DNA of 64,000 nucleotides from Anagrus nilaparvatae (taxonomy: Eukaryota > Arthropoda > Insecta > Hymenoptera > Mymaridae). The notes beneath the pieces were generated by a model. The model ran no database searches, was not told the origin of the DNA, and saw only the letters and a program-made list of their open reading frames with translations. The stretch is from positions 17,657,001 to 17,721,000 of the forward strand of contig JAKSXM010000002.1 in assembly GCA_022575985.1 (NCBI GenBank), in the 5' to 3' direction. Below are positions 12,371 through 24,100 of this stretch, piece after piece. Position 1 is the first letter of the stretch. Every line of letters begins with the position of its first letter. The translations under genes were made by a program, and so were the position numbers.

Positions 12371-13111
12371 TTTATCAATTTAAAAATTTTTAAATGAAAG
12401 TAAATATTTTTTTTGTTATTAATAATTAAATCAGATATAAATCATTGATATAATTTTGATAAGTCATTTTACAAATTTTTTTTTTTATATTTATCAGAGA
12501 TATTTCAGATTAGGCTAGTAAATCCGCGCGTTTAGGCGGCGCTTATTTTTAAAAATAATGCATTTTTGCAAAATTTAATCAACAAGATTCCTTTGAAAGT
12601 CTGAAAAAGAGCTATATTTATTCAAATTTAATTTAAAATAATGATTAATAGGAATGGGTAATAAATTAAATAAAATTCAAAAAGACTAAATTGCGTGACT
12701 CTGTAAAGTAGTAAAAGCAACTAATTTTTTATAGTTTTAAAAAAAATGATAAATTTGGCAATGAGAAAAATGTGTTTAAATTTTGCTTAAATGTACAGGA
12801 CATTTTTGATTTCACTTATGTATCCCAAAAAAGAGTTTTTAGTCATCATCATAAATGATTATAAATATTTCAGCGTTTATATTTCATGCCGTTTTCAAAA
12901 ATTGTTCCAGACCCAAAAATCGTCTGATTTTAACATGGTCGATCGACATTCCAATATTTCTTGAGTTGATTTATTTTATGATTTAGCAAAACGTAATATA
13001 AATTTAACATAGTTAATTTATTTTATTTATACAAAAATATAAATATACAGTTATAAATAATAATTAAAAAATTTTAATTAAACAGTAATAAAGGTAAAAT
13101 TTTAAATGTAA
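12371..13111. other. Intergenic DNA
   Basis: AT-rich sequence between the isomerase start and the 3' end of the cystine-knot gene; both genes are on the minus strand. No exon or repeat is recognised. Confidence 0.4.
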
Positions 13112-15645
13112 TTAAACGCATGAACATTGTATTATCTGAATGATTTCTCTTTTAAATCCTCTTCTAGTTCTGGAAAAAAATGAGTAAATTTTATTCTAAT
13201 ATTTCTTTCGATACATAGATGAGTAAAAATACGCCGAAAGTAAGTACGTTCCTTACTGAAGAACTTCATATTAAATTAACACTGAAAAAAAATCTGCTAG
13301 TTACAAGCGGAATTTCGTTAACCGCAAGTTAAATATTTCTGCTTGCGGCAAACGGATTTTTTTTTTTCAGAGTAGCACCAGATCTTTTATTAATTCATTT
13401 TAAAATTATGATTCACAAAAGTTTTTAAAGCAACTGTTGATGGCAATTTTCGGGTTACTGAGGGCTTGAAAGTGGTAGTAGCACCTTCAGATTTGTAAAA
13501 AGTTTCATTCTTGGTTTTCATAACTGGATTTCAATTTTTTTGGTTTTAAAAAACTAATGTCAAATTCAAATTCAAAATGAAACTTTTAGAACTACATATT
13601 TTTTTGAGTTTCCTTATTGTAATTTATCAAGAAAAATGAAAAATTCTTTAAATTTTCATTTAAGCCTCATTTGGACAGTTTAGTTTAGTACCTCAAAGGC
13701 TAAAATTTTGAAAAAATTCTCATTTTCGCATAAAAAACAAACGTGCATAAAAAATGAGCAAAATCAAAAATGGGTAAGAAATATATTCGGCGTGTTTTTA
13801 CTCAGTTATTGCTTATTATTCTTTTACCTGTATTCAAAAATCTTAAATTTAGCAGGAACACAATTTTTATTACCAAAATAAAGCCCAGCATAACATTTTG
13901 TTGGATTTTTTTTATCATTAAGAAGACAAGTTTGGCTATTATTTCCAGAGCAATTACCGACACATTGACCAACGTTTATATGCTGAATTAAATTTAAAAA
14001 ATATATTTTTTAAGAGCATTTTAGAATTTTTAATTAAAATATTTATATACCCTTAAAACTGGTCTGGCATCTAAATAACTCATACCCTTTTTAATTTCAA
14101 CACCACTGTAATCTAAAATAGTTTCCATATAATCCATCCTGTGGCATTCTGTTACACATGCACATCTTTCGATTGATTGATATATTTCATTTCCTTGAAA
14201 ATAAAAATTTTTATTTTAAATTTATAAAATACATTGGTAGCTTTTGAACTCTAAAGATGCATTTAAATAATTTATTATAATAAAATTCTGAGTACCGTTT
14301 GGTCCGTTGACAATAATTGTTGAATTTCTAGAAGGTCTGCAACTAAAACCTTAAAAAATGGTAGGTTTAACTCTTGATGAGTGGATTGCGTAGAAATCAA
14401 TATTTATAAAAATGAAAAATTAATTTAATATTTACTTTTACATGATCCAACACAAGACCCAATATCAATTTCAGTTTGATAAGGAGTGCCAAAATGTAAA
14501 CTTTGAAGATATGATTCTCTTCTGCAATAGTTTGATGAATAACAATCGCATGTTTCAATGACTTCTACGATTTTTACACCTTGAGTTGTTGATACTTTTT
14601 CTAGTTTTGACGTTTTAGGACGGCAGTACATGTGTGGCATACATTTCTAAAAAATAATTTAAAAATTTTTTACTTATTAAGTTTCCAAGGTATATTTAAA
14701 AAAATTTAAATTTATAATTTTTGAAAATTTTTGGATAAAAAAAGAATTCTTTTTTTTCAATGGCTGTATGAATAATTCGAAGTACCTAATAAGTAGTAAA
14801 TTGCAATGTAAATTTTAACTCTCTTATTGAACACTATAAACTTTAAAGATACTTGTCAAATAGTTTTGATATACACTTGTATTCTACTAAAATTTGTCTG
14901 ACTAAACCTGTCATTTATCTACTTAAACACGTTATAAGACATCTAAAATAATTTTAGTTATAAGAAATAACTTTTACTTTTTTAATTTAATAGTTAAATT
15001 TTTTATTTTAAGCTATAATTTAAGTTTTATATTATTCTTTATTTCTTCAAGTAAAAATAAATAGTGTTTAAAAAAAATTAGCTAATTAACCTGGATAGCT
15101 GGCCTGCTAACATCACCAGGATCATCAAAAAAATGTGGACAAAACCCCTTGCAAGTACCAACATCTATTTTTATCGATGCTCCTGAAATTCCTGTAAAAA
15201 TAAAAATATTTAGTTATAGCAAATAAAATTGGGTAAAAATTCAAAAATTTCGAGTTTCAATTTCCAGTTTCAGTTTTTTCTCAAAATTTTAGCTATTTTT
15301 GGGAATTTCAAAATTTTTCTTTTTCCAATTTTTTTTTCAACTAAATTTTGAAAAACAAATTCTTTTTTATAACCCCTCCTTCCTCAAAGTGCTAAGAAAT
15401 TCATAAATAACTTACCTCTCCCAACATCGGTCATTTTTTCTTGTCTAGCACAGCAAGTAAACTGTTTCTTTTCCTCAAATTTCTTGTCACTTATTGCTAT
15501 CAACCAAAAAAAAAACACAAAATTTTAAATAAACTTTAAAATAATGAAAAAAATCATTCAGAAAATTCAAACCTAATTCAAAATTTCCTACATAAAAAAT
15601 AAAAATAATTTGGAATAACCATTTTTCTTTCACAAAAAATTGCAT
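13112..15645 (-). CDS. Secreted protein with three cystine-knot repeats
   Basis: Eight exons (15573-15645, 15416-15496, 15091-15191, 14436-14646, 14296-14349, 14051-14193, 13828-13982, 13112-13169) join in frame to 291 residues. Residues 9-25 are hydrophobic and look like a signal peptide. Three times the chain shows an I-x-VG-x-C-x-G-x-C motif (IDVGTCKGFC, IDIGSCVGSC, INVGQCVGNC), each followed by a lone C-x-P or similar cysteine and then an I-x-x-C-x-C pair (VIETCDC, SIERCAC, IIQCSC). This spacing resembles the C-terminal cystine knot of secreted signalling proteins such as bursicon and mucin-type proteins. The last exon ends in CSCV. I do not recognise the gene. A secreted ligand or extracellular structural role is inferred only from the signal peptide and cysteines. 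Intron 7 (13170-13827) contains a small inverted-repeat element. Confidence 0.75.
13280..13382. repeat. Short inverted-repeat element inside an intron
   Basis: CACTGAAAAAAAATCTGCT at the left is mirrored by AACGGATTT, a T run and CAGAGT at the right, with TTACAAGCGG and CTGCTTGCGG pairing inside. A similar terminal block lies at 881-913. This looks like a small non-autonomous transposon remnant. Confidence 0.5.
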
Positions 15646-17885
15646 TATTATAATTATAACAGAAAATTTTGAACATAATAAAATTCACAAATTTAAACTC
15701 TTAAAAACCAAAAAAAAATTATGCATTTTTTTTATTTTTGTTAGATGAAAAAAAAAAAATTAATCAATTATTTATTTTATAAAATAAAACTTTATAAGTG
15801 AGTGTACATACATACTAGATAAATGAACTATTTTTTATTATTATATGAGTGTAGTAGAGTGATAGAGATGTTGTTTGAACAAATAATTTTCATCTTTTGT
15901 TCGTTCAATAAATACAAGAGAGTAGTAGGTAATAATGTAACGATAAAATACTCAACTTATTATATGAAGTTTAATTTAATTTTGTTCTACTTTAAATTAA
16001 TCAAAATATTATTTTCAATTATTTACATTTTATTTTATATATTTTTTATTTATATGCTAAAATGTTCGCAATTTTAAAAATTTTTTGGAAAATTAAGTTT
16101 TGGACGTTTTTTTATAACAAATTCATGTCATGTAGAAGTAAAATGAAGTTTTTTTTAAATAGTAGAATGTTGTACTATCGGATCATGAGACCAAAAAATA
16201 AAGAATGCCCTAGGTTGGAAGCAAATAACCATTCCAGGCAGTCAAATGAGTATATCTATACCTATCTACTTTACTTTTTAGGGTTGTACTTGTTAATTAT
16301 AGCCAATAGGCTAATCAATTGCAATAAAAAGTTTTAATTGGCGCAATGATTAGATTATTATTCTTTTAAAAATTTTAAAAATTATGAAAATAAAAAAAAA
16401 AGTAAGATAATATTGCGAATTTCAACTGTTTTAAAAAAAAGATGTTTACTATTTATTTCAATCTTTTCAAATTGTAACCTAAATTTTTAAGTATTCCGGA
16501 CTTCTAATTTAATAAAATTTTTTCAAAATTTTCATTATTAAACATGTCGGTAGCAGTAAAAAATTCCAATAACAAGCATTCGTCTTGCCAAAATTCTTCT
16601 AATACAAAGTATTTTATAAATTTCATTTATATTTTATTATGTAAAATTTTTGAGTTTTTCACATAATAAAAATGTTTTTTATAATTATTTACAAGAACAA
16701 ACTGCTGTGGAGATCATAATCAAGAAAATTTCTCATATAACTTAGGATCGCATAATTCGTCATCTAACCTGAATACGTAAGGGTTCTAATATTATACACT
16801 CTCATTTACGACTTATTTTATGGAATTGGGTTTCTTTTGATTTTAATTACAGCTCTGGACTATCACTCAATCAGTTTGAAACACTTCAAAAATTCTTACT
16901 ATGGGATAAAGTCAAAAGATTTCCTTACATCCCAAAATCAAAATGTAGCTCTCCAGCATTTTGCTGTAAAGTTTTAATAGATGATCATAACTAATTGATG
17001 GCCATAAGAGGTCATAAATAATTGATAACTTGTCTTTTAGTTGATTCATTTTATGAAATTTTATGAAATAAATATTTTATGAATTGAAAAATATTTAACA
17101 ATGATAAATTTATTTTAGTATATTAAAAAATTTTATTTTAAATAATTAAAGGTTTTCATTTAGGAGTGATCTAGGTTATTTTACCAAAACAAGATTTTAT
17201 TTTTTAATTGATTTTTCAACGATTAAAAACACTTTTATATTCATCTTTTTCTGAAAATTTAAAATTTAACAAAAATCTAACAAAATACCTAAAACAGGGA
17301 TATTTTTTTAAATTCAATTAATGCAAGTATTGATAAAAATTTAGATTCTTCGTAATTAATTCATTTAATATTAATAAAAAAATTATAAATATTTAAAATT
17401 ATTTTTATCGTTTTTAAAAAAACCGCCAACTTTCCATATGTCTTCTGCTATATGTTTTTATTATAACTGTGTTATAACCTTGAAAAATGTTTGATAACAT
17501 CGACTCCAATTTTGTGTAGCATTGTCAGAAGATGAGTAATAATAACAAATTTTTTTTATTTAATAAATAAATATTTTAAAAGGATGATTATATGCATATT
17601 TTTTTAATGTATAATATGCAGGTAAATAAAAGGATGCTTTAAGTATGATTACATATGAAACAGGTACTAAAACTTTTTTTTAATGATCTATTATTATTAA
17701 CAAAAAAGATGTATACTTCTTTGTTATTATTATAGGCAGTCAATGCTAATTTGAAATTCTTATTTTATTTAGAAATCAAACACAACATGCTAAAGAAAGA
17801 AAAATTAAAAAACATTGATAATATAATTTAAAAATGATTATTTCAAGAATTTATACCAAATATATCATAAGCATAAGAGAAAATT
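15646..17885. other. Intergenic DNA of about 2.2 kb
   Basis: Several short open frames (for example 15823-16077 and 16062-16337) are rich in Phe, Ile and Leu as expected by chance in AT-rich DNA and lack recognisable domains. A possible spliced leader for the downstream metallo-hydrolase is suggested by GGTACT near 17662 and TTATAGGCAG near 17735, but this is weak. Confidence 0.4.
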
Positions 17886-19418
17886 ATGGAGTCATTAAAT
17901 ATTGACATAAATCAAAATTATAAAAACGAATTACAAAAAAAATATCAAATTAATATTCCTAGTGTAGAAAATAAGGATGGATTATACATAACTAATCTGC
18001 TTAACAGAAGTTTACAAAATGATTTAAGAATCTTTACAGAAACTCAAATAAAAAGATTACTAAGGAGCATTGTATCAATTTTTTTATTTCCTATTAGAAA
18101 AGAAAAGTTTTATTATTTTTCTCAAGAAGAAAATAAAAATTTAGATTTAATATATAAATATGACAATGCACAAGAGTTAAGCGATAAAGAAGAATATGCT
18201 ATTCAGAATATTGGTCATGCGACTTTACTGATACAGATACCAAATTTTAATATATTAACAGATCCAATTTTCAATAATATTGACTATTTTTTATATCCAG
18301 AAAAAACTTATTCTTTTCCGGACCTAGAAAAATTGCCAAAAGTTGATGCTATTATTATTTCTCATAATCATAGAGATCATTTAGATGAAGTTTCCTTAAG
18401 AAAATTACTTAAGTATTATAAAAAAGAAGACTGGTTAGAACCAAAGATTTTTGTCCCTTTAGGAGATAAGAAATTAATTAAAAATTTTGGATTTAATGAT
18501 GTTGAAGAAATCGATTGGTTTACAAGAATATGTGTTACTAAAAATACAACAAAAGTTTCATTTATTAGCATCCCAGTTGATCACAGGTCAGGTAGATCTG
18601 GAACCGATCATCATAAGTCTTTAGTTACTGGTTGGGTGATAAACCCTCATGAAGCAAATGTTATTTTTAAATATTCAGGAGATACAAGATCCTTATCTGA
18701 TGAGACTCAAAAAACATGTGATATAGTTATATGGAATGAAACTAAAAATAAGACAATTAATGAATTTAAAGATGATAAAGATATTCATATTCCAGATATA
18801 ATTTGTTGTGAACCAAGTGGTCCAAATTATACTCGTTCAGATATGGATATTACTCATCAATCTGCATCATATAGTATCTTATTGAAATTCATAGAGGCTC
18901 AAAATCTAGCACAAATTAGTGGTAGAAATCAAGAATATTTTTTAGAAAAAATTCATACAATTATGATGCATCATAATAAGTTTGAACTTGGTCCTGATCG
19001 TTTTAACGAAGGTCTGTTTATTGTAAAAAAACTTTTAAATTATTTAAATTTAAGTAAAGATGAATTACTTAAGGAACTTGAAAAACAGGAAGAAAAATTA
19101 AAAGATAATGCGGATAAAGAGAAACTTACAAGGATAAATTCAATTTTAATAAGGTGCATTGCTGCAACCCTACCAAAGCAGACTTCAATTTTATCTCACT
19201 CAAAAGAATTTATTATTAAAGAAATTTTAGACTTTGAAGATAAATTAAAATTATTTGATAATCAAATTATTAACAATGATTATATTTCTAAATATATTTT
19301 AAAAAATACAATATTTCCAAAAATCGGAGAAAGGTTAAATAATAAACAAATTTTAGGATCAATTTTAAATTTAGAAATAATTAATAAATATAATAAAGTA
19401 ACAAATACTCAATTTTGA
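17886..19418 (+). CDS. NAPE-PLD/RomA-type metallo-beta-lactamase hydrolase, intronless
   Basis: One uninterrupted 510-residue frame. The metallo-beta-lactamase core is clear: NIGHATLLIQ (about 108-117), TDPIF, then the metal motif SHNHRDHLD with H160, H162, D164 and H165, followed by H233 (PVDHRSG), D266 (YSGDT) and a late MMHHNK motif near 360. This set matches the zinc ligands of N-acyl-phosphatidylethanolamine phospholipase D and bacterial RomA/UlaG-like proteins. The family hydrolyses phosphodiester or lactone bonds; the substrate here is unknown. The last 130 residues are Lys/Glu-rich and helical and do not belong to the core. The neighbouring insect genes have introns and this one has none, which suggests a horizontally acquired or retrocopied gene. 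Codon use is as AT-rich as its neighbours. An AATAAA signal lies about 15 bases after the stop. Confidence 0.8.
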   Translation: MESLNIDINQNYKNELQKKYQINIPSVENKDGLYITNLLNRSLQNDLRIFTETQIKRLLRSIVSIFLFPIRKEKFYYFSQEENKNLDLIYKYDNAQELSDKEEYAIQNIGHATLLIQIPNFNILTDPIFNNIDYFLYPEKTYSFPDLEKLPKVDAIIISHNHRDHLDEVSLRKLLKYYKKEDWLEPKIFVPLGDKKLIKNFGFNDVEEIDWFTRICVTKNTTKVSFISIPVDHRSGRSGTDHHKSLVTGWVINPHEANVIFKYSGDTRSLSDETQKTCDIVIWNETKNKTINEFKDDKDIHIPDIICCEPSGPNYTRSDMDITHQSASYSILLKFIEAQNLAQISGRNQEYFLEKIHTIMMHHNKFELGPDRFNEGLFIVKKLLNYLNLSKDELLKELEKQEEKLKDNADKEKLTRINSILIRCIAATLPKQTSILSHSKEFIIKEILDFEDKLKLFDNQIINNDYISKYILKNTIFPKIGERLNNKQILGSILNLEIINKYNKVTNTQF

Positions 19419-19997
19419 AAAATTTTTATTTGGTAATAAATAATTATTTAAGTTAATTTATTTGTTCCTGGATGTATAAATTATTTATTTTAAACTCGAT
19501 TTTAGAAGCACTAAAGCACAAATTGTTAAAAAATTTTGTCTATAATTTTTATACTTCTAGTTTTGATTGATATTTTATATTCATACTATACATGAGTAAT
19601 TATTAAAATGCTATTTATTTAAGATAGATTTATACAATTTTAAAAAATCTAAAATCGCTGTTTTATAGTTTTTAATTTAAAATATAAACATTTAAAAATT
19701 ATTAAAATATTAAAATCACATTTTTAAACAGTATTATGTACAAAATAGTCTTAACTAATAAAAACTAATTTAATTCTTAATTTGTTATATTAATATTTTA
19801 CATTAGCATACAAGCAAGCAGTATATAAAAATAAATAAAAATGTATACAAAAAAATGTTTAATAAGTATTTGTTTAAAAATTATGTACATCAGACTTAAA
19901 AATTGAGTTATTTTAGTCAAAAATTTTATGATTTTATTAGTAAACATAAAACTTGTAGTGATATTTTCTAACATAAAGAGTTAGAATAAAGTAATCA
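19419..19997. other. Intergenic DNA, convergent 3' ends
   Basis: AT-rich spacer between the metallo-hydrolase and the MANBAL-like gene. AATAAA-type polyadenylation strings occur just after the plus-strand stop. Nothing else is seen. Confidence 0.4.
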
Positions 19998-20335
19998 TCA
20001 GCGCCTTTTCTTTTTTTCTTGTTTTCTTGGCCTGTGTGGTCTTCTTGGAGTAACATGTGGACTGTTTTCTGAACATTCAATGTCACTATGATCATCCTGT
20101 AAAATAAGAGAAATTTATAAAGAATTTAGATGTGTATGTGTATAATTTTTTTCTTAATTTTTACCTTCAATATTGAATCTCCATCAGAAGAATTTCCTCG
20201 GTAAATTACTACTGCTAATATACACATTATTTGAAATACTGCTCCAATATATAATCCATACCTTACTAATTGTTCAAAAATAGTTTCCTCGGCTGGTAAT
20301 AGAAACTTTTTAAATTGAGTGTCTGTATTTTCCAT
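19998..20335 (-). CDS. MANBAL: MANBAL / UPF0239 (anon-73B1-like) small membrane protein
   Basis: Two exons, 20165-20335 and 19998-20096, join in frame to 89 residues (human MANBAL 85). The central segment EQLVRYGLYIGAVFQIMCIL with the following residues is one membrane span and matches the family core (a leucine-rich RYGL..GA.FQ..C.LA pattern). The C-terminus is an Arg/Lys-rich cytosolic tail (PRRPHRPRKQEKKRRR), also typical. The family is conserved in animals without an assigned biochemical role. Start chosen at MENTDTQ because it places the span at the usual position, about 25 residues in. The gene lies between the metallo-hydrolase (convergent) and the NEPRO-like gene (divergent). Confidence 0.88.
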
Positions 20336-21171
20336 ATGAAATTAATACTTCTTTATTTTATACACAAAATATTGTAGATATTTTTATATAATGACTTAAT
20401 TTTAAAACTTTTATAACTTTATATAACCTTTTTTTTCACTTTTGATGAATCTTAATTTATTATTTCATTTTATTTAATTTATATAATCCATAACAGGAAT
20501 ACAGGATTATCAAACAAAAGCTATAAGGTTAAGCACAGTAAAATTATCACAAACTAAGATAAATTTTGTTTTTATGCAATATTAATTTTTGGAAAAATTT
20601 TTTTTTATTTGCATACCTATAATTAATTAATATAAGAAAAATTCGCTACTTTTGTAACATAAAATTTACAATTATTTTTTATATACATAAACAACTTCAT
20701 CAAGGAATTAAGAATTCAATGATCCATAGCGAATTGTAATTTCAGGGTAGTGATAGGTCAACGACCGGAAAAAACAGCCCCACCTACATTTTAGTGGAAG
20801 TTCTTGGATATTTTGGAACCAAAATATGTTTATTACGATTACGACTGTGATTACGACGAAGGTCGAGTCGTACGTCGTACTGCATGTCGGAGTCCTTGTC
20901 GTTATTTACTTTTTATGCACATTTTTTCCAGGTGGTAAGCACGTGGAAAGAAAATATTAAAAATGCTTTTGTCGAAATACTTTTCCAAACAAGAAAGTAT
21001 ATTTAAATTACAATTGCTATTAAATTTGTTATTATTTATTAGTTAGTAGAATTTTTTATATTTTCAAATTTTCAATTTTTATAAAATTTGTTGCAAAGTG
21101 TGTTACTTAAAATAATTTTTTAATGTTAAAAATTTCTTAATTAATATTAATTATTTGAAATTAAATAATTT
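20336..21171. promoter_or_regulatory. Divergent promoter region between MANBAL-like and NEPRO-like genes
   Basis: Contains a short higher-GC patch at about 20740-20950, with repeated GATTACGA/TACGAC words (20835-20880), in otherwise AT-rich DNA. Position between two divergent starts suggests shared promoter sequence; no specific factor site is claimed. Confidence 0.35.
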
Positions 21172-24100
21172 ATGATGGAGTTGTTGTGGAATCAAGTGCA
21201 TTTACAAAGGCCTCCTTACAGGGCATGGAATGCATCTATTAAATCATTTGGTAAGATGAAGTTTTTGAAAATTGTAACACTTAATTATTACATTTATTAC
21301 TTAATATTTTATTTTAGATTCATCTAAATTTATAGCATCTTTAAATAAAATCGTAAATGAATTTTCTATATTTGACACGTTAAATTTAGAAGCTGCACTT
21401 TTAAGTCGATTGATATATCGAATGAAAAGTAAATTTAGAAGTGACAAAGGTCTTAAAAATATGGAAAAAGTTAATCGAGCATTATTAAATTATTTGAATA
21501 TGGATATTCAAAATGATTATAAAATTTTAAAGCAGTATATTGAAGTGAATAATGCTCTTGTTACCTTACCATCAAAGCAAACGTTAGAATATATTTTAGT
21601 TAGAACTCAAGGATTTTCTAAACTTATGTGTCGTATTGAATCAGTAGCTAAAATTTCTACCAGTGTACTCAATTCTAGATTAATTATGGGACATTCATGG
21701 TCAGTTGCCATAATTGCTTATGCAGTAATCAGTAGAATATGGTAAATTTTGATATTTTTCTTATTAACTTGCATTTTATTTATAATATAAAATGTTAATT
21801 CATTTATCAGGATGCTTTCACGAGTCTTAATAAAAAGGGCATGTAACTGGTATAAAACAATTTACTCATATTCAAAAGTTTTTCAATCAGTGGGAGCTTG
21901 TTGGTTACCAGAGAATTATGTATTCCCAAATTGCTTGTCCCAATGGTTAGATCTAAACTGGATTGATGAAGAACTTGACAGGTAACTAAAAAAGTTTTTA
22001 ATTTACTAATACTTAATAAACACTTTTTTAATTTAATCAGAAATAAGGACAGGAGTTGGTCAGAAAAGTTTTTTTCTTGTTAGTGTCCAGAAAGTGCGTG
22101 TTTTCTGGCCGCTGCGCTATTCGAAAAAACGCATTTTCTTGACACTGAGCAAGAAAAATTACGTTTTGTCCTTGGCAACAAAAAAAGGATGCCCCAAATC
22201 GCAGTTTACCATCCTCGGCTTCACCTCGGACGGTAATTTACATGCGATTTGGGCCATTCTTTACTTTTGTGGCCATGGGTAAAAATATACTATTTCTGTA
22301 CAGTAGCCACGAAAGTACGATTTCCTGCTAAATTTCTTGCTACTGTTGCAGAAAAATTTTATACGGCCCTTTTCCATAAATAAAGATTGCCCCAAATCGC
22401 AGTTTGGCTCGGCTTCGCCTCGGAAGGTAATTTACGTGCGTTTTGGGCCATTCTTTACTTTTCTGGACACGAGCCGTAAATAACTATTGTTGAAAAAAGT
22501 TTACTCAACATTTTTCTGACTTATGTATTTATTTTTGATTAAATTAAAAAACTATTTATGTCAAAATTTTCTAAATTAAATAAAAAGAGTGCAATACTTC
22601 AATATTTAAATACTACAGTATTTAAATGTTTTATCCCTAAACTAGTTCCTAAAACAATAAGATTACAATTTTTATTAATTCTATTCAAAAATAAAAAAGA
22701 ATTTGTTTTTGGTACAAAGAAAAAGTTGAAATTAATTAGTTCTAATTAATCACGTAGATTCCTTTGTCTTAAACTTTTCATTTCAGAAATCAGTAACAAT
22801 TGTAAAACTTAAAATTGCACTTCTAATATTACTAATAACTTTATAAAAAAATGCTATAGATCTAGTAATTGTAAGTGAATAATGTGATTTTTGTAGTGCA
22901 AAATAGACAAACATTTTTAACATGGAAGTTCCATGATGGAACAGGCAGAAGGGTATTTTTAAGTGCGTTATTTATGGGGGAGGGGGGTTCAAATAGACTT
23001 ATAATAATTTTGATTTAGGAACTTGGAATAATTTTGATTTATGGATATTGAACAATATTTTTAATTTAGGGATTTAAAATAAAACTTATAACCAGTTTGT
23101 GTAAACACAACCTAAATGCATGAAACATGTTTACTATAGTAAGAATCTTGATTCATTGGCCATTCACTAATACCATATAAGTATTACACCAAGAAATTTA
23201 ATTTTATTTAATTAATTTCAAGCATTTAAAGCAATTAAATTAATATTATTCTTAGTCTCATTTGACCCCCTCCCTCCCTTAAATTGGACAAATTCGATTC
23301 CGCTTGCCCTTAATTTTCAAGTTCTTGAGGTTCCTCCTCCTTATAAACATGTTCCATGTTAATAACTTAACTTGAATGAAATTAATTTATTAAAATATGT
23401 AGGTTCAAAAACCAGTAAGTTATACCTCTTCCCTAATTTGCGAATTTACTTTTTTATTTTTGGCTGCTAAACATGTCCAGGCATTTTCATGTACATTCTG
23501 TATGAGGCTAATACCTCCCATTTTTGACTAAAAAATTTTTTACATACTTTCCATGAATGCACAACAATGATGCCTACTTAGGGTTATTATGGCACCTCTT
23601 CTTAAATTTGAGAACTCACTAAAGTATTTTTGGCTGCTAAGTATATGCGGGCTGCAGTGATGACTCGGTCTGAGAAATAACGCAACGCTTATTAGGTTGC
23701 TGGGTATTAAAGAAAAGTGTTACTTACCCAAATTGGGGTGTGTACGTATTTAAAAAAAATGGAATTTTATTTTTTTACATTTTTTCTCATCGGCCCTTTA
23801 TATACTCAAAGACACTTATTAAATGAGCTTTATATATGTATAAATAAAAAAGACAATTTGTTTTTAAATTAAATATTTGTTTAAAGATTTAAATTTTTTC
23901 TCATTTAAAATTGAATTTGAGGCGGTTGGCTTTAGCGAGCATTTTTACTATGAGGTATTTTAAATTTTATAATATCTTATCTTAAAAGTAATTTACTCCG
24001 TTATTTTATCATACAAAATTTATTTGGTGTTTTATTCTCAAAATAGGTTTTCGTTTTTTTCACTACATAAGATTTACTTTTGCCCTGCTATTCCAATTTT

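Noticed and set aside
13380..13515. Minus-strand 43-codon frame inside intron 7 of the cystine-knot gene
   Set aside because: It does not splice in frame to the neighbouring exons and the flanking exons join perfectly without it; likely transposon debris.
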